From the NCBI GenBank assembly GCA_900708905.1, contig CAADRB010000008.1, forward strand, positions 1,711,641-1,775,640: a stretch of 64,000 nt of DNA. The letters run 5' to 3'. Shown piece after piece: positions 56,431 to 64,000 of this stretch. This DNA comes from Hymenolepis diminuta. Lineage: Eukaryota; Platyhelminthes; Cestoda; Cyclophyllidea; Hymenolepididae. The first letter of the stretch is position 1. Each line of letters starts with the position of its first letter. The translations under genes and the position numbers were made by a program. Under the pieces are notes generated by a model. It ran no database searches, was not told the origin of the DNA, and saw only the letters and a program-made list of their open reading frames with translations.

Positions 56431-57427
56431 CATCGGCTCAATGGGTGAAGACAGCTTGATTCCAGTTGTCATTGACGGTGGTTCAAGTGGATGTCGAGTT
56501 GGATTTGCAGGTGAAGATACCCCAAAGATAATTCACACATTTTCCACCAACCCACCAATCAAACGGGGTCATATAATTGATTGGGACTGTCTTGGAGCTC
56601 ATTGGTGGGAGGCATTGATTCAGACTGGTTACCTTGACAACCCTCTTCTCTTTTCAGTGCCTCCGTTGACTGCGAAATATGATCGTGAGAGGATCATCCA
56701 ACAGGCTTTTGAATCATTTAACGCTCCCGTAGTTTACCTGTCAAATCAAGCCGTTCTTTCCCTCTACTCCATAGGAAAAACTACTGGACTTGTTTTGGAT
56801 GTGGGCCATGAATTAACACACAGTGTGCCAGTACTTGAAGGGAATTGTTTTGATCCTGCAGTGTTCAGAATTGAACTAGGAGGATCAGATCTGACTGATT
56901 ATTTTAAACAACTAACTGGGAGGTCAGCTCATTGTGAACTACTGAAGGAGAAAGTGTGCGAGATTTCCATGGCTCCATTGAAGTCACACAAGTCTCCAAA
57001 CGTGATTTTTACCCTTCCAGATGGGCAAGAAGTGTCAGTCGGCATGGAAAGATTTCAATGTCCTGAAGCTCTGTTCAAGCCCAGTCTGATACAAAATCTT
57101 CCAGGTTGTTTGGCTGTTCACGAGGCAGTTTATCATTCAATTCAACGTTTAGACAGAGACACTCGACGCGATATGTACTCCAACATCGTATTAGCCGGTG
57201 GTTCAACAATGTTCCGAAACTTTGAAGCCCGTCTGAATAATGAAATTAATGCTATTGCACAATTTTCTTTAAAGGTTTCCATAAATGCGGCTCCTGAAGG
57301 TGGGCGACTGTCATCATGGCTTGGCGGTTCAATTTTGGCGTCTCTTTCGACTTTTCACAAAATGTGGATTACTAAACCGGAGTACAATGAATATGGGCCA
57401 GCGATTGTACATCGGAAATGTAACTAA
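56411..57427 (+). CDS. intronless divergent actin-like protein lacking the DNase-I loop
   Basis: A single open frame of 338 codons ends at TAA. It follows actin along its length: IDGGSSGCRVGFAGED (21-36, phosphate loop 1), FESFNAPVVYLSNQAVLSLYS (100-120, keeping the nucleotide-pocket Gln113), DVGHELTH (130-137, phosphate loop 2), LPDGQ (202-206), CPEALFKPS, LAGGSTMF (261-268), GGSILASLSTFHKMWI and a terminal VHRKC. About 34 residues are missing after position 46, covering the DNase-I loop and most of subdomain 2, and there are smaller gaps near 170-195. In loop 2 the Asp and Gly that help bind ATP/Mg are His133 and Glu134. Lack of introns suggests a retrocopy that kept an open frame. It may be a functional actin-related protein, probably not a polymerising actin. 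Confidence 0.85.
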   Translation: MSQMTSSIGSMGEDSLIPVVIDGGSSGCRVGFAGEDTPKIIHTFSTNPPIKRGHIIDWDCLGAHWWEALIQTGYLDNPLLFSVPPLTAKYDRERIIQQAFESFNAPVVYLSNQAVLSLYSIGKTTGLVLDVGHELTHSVPVLEGNCFDPAVFRIELGGSDLTDYFKQLTGRSAHCELLKEKVCEISMAPLKSHKSPNVIFTLPDGQEVSVGMERFQCPEALFKPSLIQNLPGCLAVHEAVYHSIQRLDRDTRRDMYSNIVLAGGSTMFRNFEARLNNEINAIAQFSLKVSINAAPEGGRLSSWLGGSILASLSTFHKMWITKPEYNEYGPAIVHRKCN

Positions 57428-58155
57428 TACAATTTGTAAACTTCTTATTTCATCTCGCCTGATTTCTGTGTCGGTGATAGAGTTATAACACTTGATGATG
57501 TAATTGAATTGCATAGTTTCGTAGCGCATCTGTATATGTCTGCTAATTTACAAACCTTAAACAGTATTGAATTTAATTAATTATTTTTAAAGCATTTCAT
57601 TTCAAAAGTGTTTTATATCCTCGTGTCTTGTGTATGATGTTTTATCGGTAAAAACTAAGGTTGATCAAATTTTTTAAACAAGACAAATTAGTTAAAAATT
57701 TAAAACAAATACGATAATATTTAATGATCCTGAAATGTTCACCAGCTTTGCGCATCAAAAATGGCTGAGGTTGGAACACATTTTTCTGCTGCGAGTAAGA
57801 CTCTCAGATACCTTGACGTTGCTTCCTACATCTTTTTGATCCCCTCCCCTTTATCATTTGTTGGACTTTCTGTTATTCGATGTCAATTGCTTTCCACAAT
57901 TATAAATTGAACATTTTTTTACCACTGTGGAAAATAATAATAATAATACGTAAACATTCAAGCACTTTAGTAAAAGCGTTTATTAGGAATCAAAGCTCGA
58001 CAAAATCTATTAAGCGGGAATTTGGAAGTATGTAACAGTTGGGAACACGCTAAATGGTTCTCATGGCTCTAAAAAGTAACAATAAAATTTTAAGAAATGT
58101 GGGCATCTTCGGAGAGAACTTGAGTGAAACCGCAAAGCGTTCTTTTAATATTACA
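57428..58155. other. spacer between the two actin-like sequences, with a family C copy
   Basis: No coding sequence is supported. The family C copy at 57730-57935 lies here. The open frame running in from 58054 joins the pseudogene and is not a separate gene. Confidence 0.6.
57730..57935 (+). repeat. dispersed repeat family C, copy
   Basis: CCCCTCCCCTTTATCATTTG, TTGGACTTTCTGTTATTCGA and TCAATTGCTTTCCACAATTA match 1020-1305 and, inverted, 47985-48700. Confidence 0.65.
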
Positions 58156-58998
58156 ATGGAAAACGAAATTCAATCACTTGTTATAGATAATGGGTCGAAT
58201 ACGTGTGAGGTGGGATTAACAGATGGTGATTCTCCAAGGGAGGGCAACAGAACCTCAAGTTTGAAACTTTCAAGGCCCTTATTATTTTCGTGGCTGTCTA
58301 GGCTGTTCTACTTCTCTATACTTCTCGAAAAACTATTGGTACGACTTGACAACGGTAATGGAATGAGCCTGACGGTGCCAATTTAAGAATTTGCTCTTCA
58401 TCATGCTATTTTACGACTAGATCTAGCCGATCTTGATTTTACCGAATATCTTATGAAGCTGCTCAATGAACTCGGATATAATTTCGTCAATGCTCAGCGA
58501 GAAATAGTTCCAGACGTTAAAGAGAAACTCTGTTCTGTTGCATTTGAATTCGATGGCCAAATGGCTAAAGCAGGTACTAATTCAAGTCTCAAGAAAATCC
58601 ATAAATTTGCAATTGGCCACTACTGGCAATAGGAGCTGCGGATATCCTGAAGCTCTCTTCCAATCTACTTTCCTTAATCTTATACGTAATCATGTTCTCG
58701 AAATCACACACAACTCAATCATGAAATGTCATCTAGATATATGAAATAACTTTATTCGCACGTGGTCTTGTCCGTTGGTTCAACAATTTATCCAGGTATC
58801 ACTAATCGAACGAGCAAGGAACTCACAGCACCGTCACTAAAGTCAACGAAGATTAAGATTATTGATCCTCCTGAACCCCAGTAACCCGTTTTAATTGATT
58901 GGTCCATTTTAAATACGCTCTCCGCCTTCCAACAAATATGGATCACAAGGCGGAAATATGATGAATTTAGTTTTGAAATCATTCGCCGCAACTGTTTT
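58156..58998 (+). pseudogene. decayed intronless actin retro-pseudogene
   Basis: The start (ATG at 58156) gives LVIDNGSNTCEVGL, close to the actin N terminus. Residues of about 30-118 of actin are then deleted. Later parts appear in shifting frames: FETFKALI..VAV*AVLLLYTS, HHAILRLDLA, EYLMKLLNELGYNF, REIVPDVKEKLC, CPEALF-like [34 protein letters not shown].., SAFQQIWIT and a final RRNCF. At least four stops or frameshifts are present, one at the Gln137 position. It is closer to conventional actin than the intact gene 730 bp upstream, so the two are probably separate retrocopies or have diverged at different rates. Confidence 0.88.
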
Positions 58999-59822
58999 GC
59001 CATTTCCCATTCCACATATAGTGGAAATTCGTTTGAATAATATACTATACCCTTAACCCCGTTTTCTTTTTATTTCGGTGGTACAATCTTTATAATATAG
59101 ACTTAATCAAATAAAACTGAACAATTCTAGTTGGGTTGGTAACTTCGTGGTTCAAATCTTTACTGCATTTAATTAGCTCCTTTATAAGATGCGCTCATTT
59201 AAAGAAGTGTAATCTTTTCAGAATTACAGCTATAACACGACTTCTTTGCGCGAAGTTTTTATGCGCTTCAAGTCTGAAAATGAGTTAGGTTCTCTTCGGT
59301 AACTACTCGTGACCATATAAGGCATTAAATGAAGTATTCGCGCAGTTTAGCAGCTCAATGTGTGCATAATTCCAAACGTTACCATAAAAGGCTACTTTTG
59401 TTAACGTGCGCATATGCTCTCGGATTCATTGCAACCAGCACATTTTTAGTAAACACTTTCCTTTTCATTATTATAACCGCCAATAAAAAAATTTACTGGG
59501 AAAAGTGAAATCTATTAACAGAAATTCCAAAAACTGATAGTTAATCGAATGAGTTTTGAGGATAGCGTTGAAGTTATAGGAGTTTAGATAACAACTAACG
59601 GTTGCCAGCTAACATATAACAACAACAACAGTCACCAATTCGTAGCTGTTTGGGTAGGAGCTAACAACAATTGTAAAGCAAAGCATCAAGAGTTGATTAG
59701 GCCACAACGAGGATTGAAACGAGTAAGAGAGAGAGGAGGAGAGGGCTGAAAAACAGAGAAGATGAGAGGGGGGCGTTGGAGACCGTAATTGACAGACGTG
59801 CATTATGTTTTGAGGAAAAAAA
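58999..59822. other. intergenic, nothing recognised
   Basis: A+T-rich without open frames of interest. An A/G-rich tract lies at about 59715-59775. Confidence 0.6.
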
Positions 59823-60165
59823 CAAAGGCAGCTTTATATGAGTCACTTGGGTAAGGCCGCCAGAGAACACGAGCGCTGATGTACTTTTAAGTGAAACGAG
59901 GGGGTTATAGAAATGGGGGAATCGATACGTGTCTCCCCCCCCCCAATTCCTATAGGGGGGTGGGGGTTTTGCGTCATAGGGACATAAAAAAATGTCACTG
60001 CGGCTTCGTGGACGCAAAACCGAAGTACTGTCATAGGGAATGCGAATCGACAGTAATCCTGGAAACACAAAGAGAATCATCTTTCAGCCTCCTCCCAGCT
60101 TTGAGGTACGTAAAGGCGGCACAAATTTCAGGCTGTAAATTGGTCTAAGTGTAATGGTCTTGTCC
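59823..60165 (+). repeat. family E repeat unit, copy 1
   Basis: This ~343-bp unit starts CAAAGGCAGCTTTATATGAG. It is nearly identical to the inverted copy at 60918-61262 and to 61930-62197. Inside are a C10 run (59935-59944), AATTCCTATA and G runs (59955-59966), which together can fold on themselves. TTTTGCGTC/GACGCAAAA (59967-59975 and 60011-60019) encloses GACAT/ATGTC (59981-59985, 59992-59996), and ACTGTC/GACAGT (60027-60032, 60049-60054) follows. No protein is credible across the homopolymers. The high identity indicates recent duplication or mobility. Confidence 0.85.
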
Positions 60166-60329
60166 GACACCGGGTTTTCGAATGTCTTCACAATTTCTAA
60201 CACCCCGGAAGATGGGCAACAGCAAAACTCGTCACTGATCGTTTAGTCATGCCATCTCGTCACAAGGAAATCGTAAACTGGACGAAAATTTGAAAAGTGT
60301 GGCAGCGATCGGAAGTTGATAAACACTCT

Positions 60330-60480
60330 GAAACCTCACTCGGCACATTTCCACTGCCAGTCTTCAGATTTGACCACGCTCACCAGAAACAGAGTTTAAA
60401 TTTTCACAACACAGTCCACCATGCAACTCTAGCACAGTGTTATTACGCAACAATAGTTTAGCCAACCGATTTTGGGTCTC
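60330..60480 (+). repeat. segment X1, homologous to 61710-61860
   Basis: AACAGAG..TAAA.TTCAC and CTCTAGCAC..…TATTACGC..CAATAGTT…CCAACCGATTTT align with the ORF region at 61741-61860. The frame is broken here by a TAG. The sequence after it (to about 60715) has two short overlapping open frames but no family I know. Confidence 0.55.
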
Positions 60481-60917
60481 TAAACCTTCAAAAATTTCGT
60501 CACGTCCTTCAAGTATCAGCAGAAATAGCCTTATCAACGAAGCAGATACTGGCGTCGAACAGCTTTTGGAACAAAGGGTCTTGTTAAACCTATTGAAACG
60601 TCACATGTTATCAAATCCGGAGTTTTCGACAGGGGAACATCTTCCAACTCTGCTTCCCTTCAAATTCTTATGTATTCCATTCACTCTTAATCACCCGCTC
60701 TTCATAATTCTATAACTGCCTCCCCCTTTTTTTAAATCTCGTATATCTCATTTTCTATTGGTTGCCAGTTATTCATAATTTCGATTAACTATTCTGCGTT
60801 CACCGTTTAATTTATTTTGTGCTTACTCTTCTTACAATATCTTATTCTACCGTCATGTGCAAGCTTTGGTTTCCTCACCTAATGCCTACGACCTCACAAA
60901 GAGTAAGACAATTGGCT
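60481..60917. other. region after segment X1, possible coding remnant
   Basis: Two frames are partly open. One gives NLQKFRHVLQVSAEIALS, ending near 60592; another is the 92-codon frame 60437-60715 with LLEQRVLLNLLKRHML. This looks like a frameshifted remnant of an unidentified protein. From about 60720 on it is T-rich and non-coding. Confidence 0.3.
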
Positions 60918-61262
60918 TGAACAGGACAATTACACTTGGATCAATTTACAGCCTGAAATTTGTGCCGCCTTTACGTACCTCAAAGCTGGGAGGAGGCTGA
61001 AAGATGATTCTCTTTGTGTTTCCAGGATTACTGTCGATTCGCATTCCCTATGACAGTACTTCGGTTTTGCGTCCACGAAGCCGCAGTGACATTTTTTTAT
61101 GTCCCTATGACGCAAAACCCCCACCCCCCTATAGGAATTGGGGGGGGGGGAGACACGTATCGATTCCCCCATTTCTATAACCCCCTCGTTTCACTTAAAA
61201 GTACATCTGCGCTCGTGTTCTCTGGCGCCCTTACCCAAGTGACTCATATAAAGCTGCCTTTG
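60918..61262 (-). repeat. family E repeat unit, copy 2 (inverted)
   Basis: It is the reverse complement of copy 1, nearly base for base, with the G run at 61140-61150. Beyond its head the homology with copy 3 continues to about 61325, so copies 2 and 3 are arms of a large inverted repeat. Confidence 0.88.
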
Positions 61263-61301
61263 CTTTTCCAGACCAGAATGTGTATCTTCTGACCAACCTT
61301 T

Positions 61302-61631
61302 TCATTCGATTTGTTCCTTGATGGCTGCGATGAAATCGTTAAAGGATTCTTTGACTGAGTGCAGCCGATATAACAGCTCTTTCATTAAGCTTCAAACAGG
61401 AGTCAAAAATAATTGATACATTACGAAGACGCAATCGATCCAACAAGTCCCCTTTTAAGGAGTTGGATGACCATTTTGTTTTCACAAATTTCATGGCTTT
61501 TCCGATGACTGAGCCTTCCCTAAAGCGTGCCTAATTTCTGGTGCCATGACAGGAATATTCTGGCTAATGTTGGCAAGAATGCAGTAAATATCATTTTTCA
61601 GAGATATGCTGGTGATGACGGTTTCTTCCAT
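61302..61631 (-). pseudogene. unidentified small protein gene, frameshifted
   Basis: ATG at 61631-61629 opens 46 codons (MEETVITSISLKNDIYCILA…) to a stop at 61493. A second frame continues with KFVKTKWSSNSLKGDLLDRL…NVSIIFDSCLKL, and a third ends with ESFNDFIAAIKEQIE and TGA at 61304-61302. The whole is 330 bp, exactly 110 codons, as if two small shifts compensate. No family is recognised. The inverted family E copy follows it directly, so that unit may be its 3' UTR. Possible alternatives are sequencing error or a real overlapping gene. Confidence 0.4.
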
Positions 61632-61740
61632 GGGTGTTTGTTAATTTGCAAGTGACCGTGATAATCCGTCTGCCTGTCCGAGCAAATACCAGCGACGCAC
61701 AAGAGACGAGCAAAGCGAAAGAAGAACACTCAGAAACTTG

Positions 61741-61890
61741 ATGTGGTACTTTCCCCAAAAATTTCCCAACTGGGAACAGAGCGTAAACATTCACGACATA
61801 ATTTACCAGACAAATCTAGCACCACGCTATTACGCTGCAATAGTTCGACCAACCGATTTTACTGCAGTCATCAAGGAACAAATCGAATGA
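61741..61890 (+). CDS. small ORF, 49 codons, ending TDFTAVIKEQIE
   Basis: An ATG-to-TGA frame reads MWYFPQKFPNWEQSVNIHDI…, then APRYYAAIVRP and a C terminus that matches the minus-strand frame's NDFIAAIKEQIE. It is head-to-head with that frame, 109 bp apart. Family E copy 3 begins 39 bp after its stop. The shared C terminus followed by the same downstream unit suggests two members of one gene family, or one element. The function is unknown, and the frame may be a fragment of a longer protein. Confidence 0.35.
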   Translation: MWYFPQKFPNWEQSVNIHDIIYQTNLAPRYYAAIVRPTDFTAVIKEQIE

Positions 61891-61929
61891 AAAGGTTGGT
61901 CAGAAGATACACATTCTGGTCTGGAAAAG

Positions 61930-62197
61930 CAAAGGCAGCTTTATATGAGTCACTTGGGTAAGGCCGCCAGAGAACACGAGCGCAGATGTACTTTTAAGTG
62001 AAACGAGGGGGTTATAGAAATGGGGGAATCGATACGTGTCCCCCCCCCTCCCCCCCCAATTCCTATAGGGGGTGGGGGTTTTGCGTCATAGGGACATAAA
62101 AAAATGTCACTGCGGCTTCGTGGACGCAAAACCGAAGTACTGTCATAGGGAATGCGAATCGAATGAAATCCTGGAAACACATAGAAAGTCATCCTTT
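61930..62197 (+). repeat. family E repeat unit, copy 3
   Basis: Nearly identical to copies 1 and 2 up to GAATGCGAATCGA, with the C run expanded to C9-T-C8 (62040-62057). After that the right end differs: AATCCTGGAAACACA is kept, but the last 70 bp of copies 1 and 2 are missing. Confidence 0.85.
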
Positions 62198-62589
62198 AAA
62201 GTATTATAGGGTGTTCTTTCATCTGCTTTTGAGTACTACTTAATGGGTGACAGTAATGAGTACCATCTGAAAGCTACTGAGTCTTGTAGAGTTAAAAATC
62301 TTCCCTTCGGATACGACAGACATATAAAGAAGAATTAGTCATGCAACCACTTTTCGTATGCTTTGCGCCGCCAGATACAATCCTTAATGTAATTACTCCA
62401 AATTCAAGGTCATTCAAGGAAATGGAGGGAAAATATTTTCTTGAATATGAAATTCAACACTGAATATTTCAAATCAAAGCTGGAAATGAGTGTTAAAAGG
62501 TAGAAAAGGTAATAATAAATTTATCGCAGAGCTTTCTCTTCAATGGACTAGAATGTGATAGGTAAGCATCCTATTATCCAATTCGTATC

Positions 62590-62800
62590 CTTAATATAAC
62601 ATTTAAATAAATAAATGGGTACTTAAATAAATGGACTTCTTATTGTTACGTAATGGGTAGTTCGAGTTCCAAAATTTTCGTTTCGTTTTTTTTCGTTTGA
62701 GGTACGGAGCAAATTCTTGCCACGATATTTCCTGTTCATCAATTGCCGTTTTATTAAAATGGTCGGTACGCCATTTCAAATGTAGAAATTGAGAAAGGAG
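62590..62800 (-). repeat. dispersed repeat family C, inverted copy
   Basis: AATGGGTAGTTCGAGTTCCAAAATTTTCG is the reverse of the GAAATTTTGGAACCTGAACTACCCATTTA block at about 1158-1186. Further weaker matches reach 62800. Confidence 0.5.
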
Positions 62801-64000
62801 AACGCTCATCATCTTTAGCATAGCTGATGTAGCTAACTTTGCTCAAAAAATGTTTTACGGACAGTATAATTAACGTTTTGATAAAATGTGAGAACAAAAG
62901 GCTTATAAATTCAGTCTAAAAATCGAAAATAAGTTGATTCATCGGGATTCCCTACTTACATGGTGACCCATTGAATATTCATTGTACAGACTGTTGTTTA
63001 ATTTACCATTATTTCAATAGACACCCACTGTGGTTTGATTGGCATTTCTATTAAACTCTGCTTGCGTTGTCAGCATTGACTCGTAAATGTTCTTATTTAT
63101 AATGTCTTTTATCAGCTGCAAAGCTAATAAGACATCTCCGACCCATAAAATAATTGAAATTCTAACCATTCTGATCAGTAGTTCCAACTTGGTAATAAGA
63201 ACCGGCTGTGAAAATGATTACTTTCGAATATTAGGGGTAGGGTAAGATAAGATTACAAATGAGAAATTTTAGATTCAGGGATAGTTAAGACAGCTGGAAA
63301 AGTTTTAAAACTGGATGGGAATTTATGCCTGCATAAGTTTATCACTAATTTTAAAACATGGAGGAGGGTCTTGATCGGACAACGGCTTGTGTCTCCCGGA
63401 AAGTTTAACGGATTTTGCGGTAAGTACCCAACGATGAGGACCTTGATGATGCCATTATTTTAACACTGCTGGAAGTCTGGTTATCAAGAATTCGTCGAAA
63501 AGCATAAACTTGGACACGTTTGCAAAAGTCAGTCCCATCTATATAGTGAATAGTTAATTCAATTGATAAGGTAACAATGCTTCACAGTCATATAAGATAT
63601 TTGACTATGAAAGACAGATAAGTCCAACTCCAGTAAATTACATTATTAAATTCATGAAAAAATAACACTTATTTATGATTATTTAGACTATCAGGTTCTC
63701 ACGGCCTCAATTGGTTACATATATAGATTTTCATTCAATTTTTTGAGATCAGAAAGTTGTGGAAGTGATTAAGATGCCAAATTTGGCATTTAAAATTTTT
63801 CATACCATTACGATTACTCTAATTCATTACGTTCATATAATAGAAAATAGACACGGTTTAGCTGATTATACTTAGAAACGATATTTATCTGTAAGTTTAT
63901 AATGGTAGAGCGGATATTAAGCATTGAATTGTAAAACAGTATGACTCGTATAAATGAGTTGAAAAGGTTTAGCGGAAAAAAATTCTCTATACTTCATTCC
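62801..64000. other. nothing recognised
   Basis: A+T-rich sequence with stops in all frames. I see no repeat copy, RNA gene or splice-bounded exon here. Confidence 0.6.

Larger units (their letters stand above)
60989..62195. repeat. large inverted repeat: arms 60989-61325 and 61866-62195
   Basis: The left arm is the inverted family E copy plus about 60 bp of flank; the right arm is the direct copy with the same flank (CATCAAGGAACAAATCGAAT…). About 540 bp of unique spacer lie between, holding the two small reading frames. By eye the arms differ at only a few sites apart from the homopolymer lengths. Confidence 0.8.

Noticed and set aside
59697..60080. Open frames across family E copies (also 61014-61292 and 61950-62192)
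   Set aside because: They cross C/G homopolymers of variable length, so the frame differs between copies; they are repeat artefacts.

Overview
This is eukaryotic, A+T-rich DNA carrying most of one very long, intron-rich gene on the + strand, a small group of intronless actin-like sequences downstream, and many dispersed repeats. Several-kb introns beside a 78-bp intron, an irritans-type mariner relic and a tRNA-derived SINE would fit a parasitic flatworm (cestode or trematode). That placement is an inference from general character; no single marker here proves it.

Positions 1-7909 hold no confident coding sequence. They carry repeats, one weak minus-strand exon candidate (357-515) and one weak small plus-strand ORF (2304-2409). 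From 7910 to 52873 nine exons, all with GT-AG borders and fully compatible phases, encode the C-terminal 886 residues of an EFA6/PSD-family ARF6 guanine-nucleotide exchange factor. The encoded order is Sec7 domain (its first helices lie upstream), a Gly/Ser/Pro-rich linker, a PH domain interrupted by about 150 low-complexity residues with poly-Gln and poly-Pro, and a Ser/Pro-rich tail with a coiled coil. The introns hold a tRNA-like SINE family (about 21 copies across the window), two further repeat families (B and C), a mariner relic beside an assembly gap, and a little-diagnostic ORF with two hydrophobic segments.

From 52874 to about 53850 lies a pyrimidine-rich 3' UTR. At 56411-57427 is an intact intronless actin-like gene of 338 codons that lacks the DNase-I loop region and has an altered second phosphate loop. 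About 0.7 kb further on is a decayed actin retro-pseudogene (58156-58998). The last part, 59823-62197, contains three near-identical copies of a ~340-bp unit (family E). Two of them form a large inverted repeat around two head-to-head small reading frames that end in the same C-terminal motif; I do not recognise this system. Positions 62800-64000 show nothing beyond A+T-rich sequence.

The EFA6-like protein would couple ARF6 activation to cortical actin and the plasma membrane. The actin-like genes next to it are probably neighbours through retroposition rather than through a shared function.
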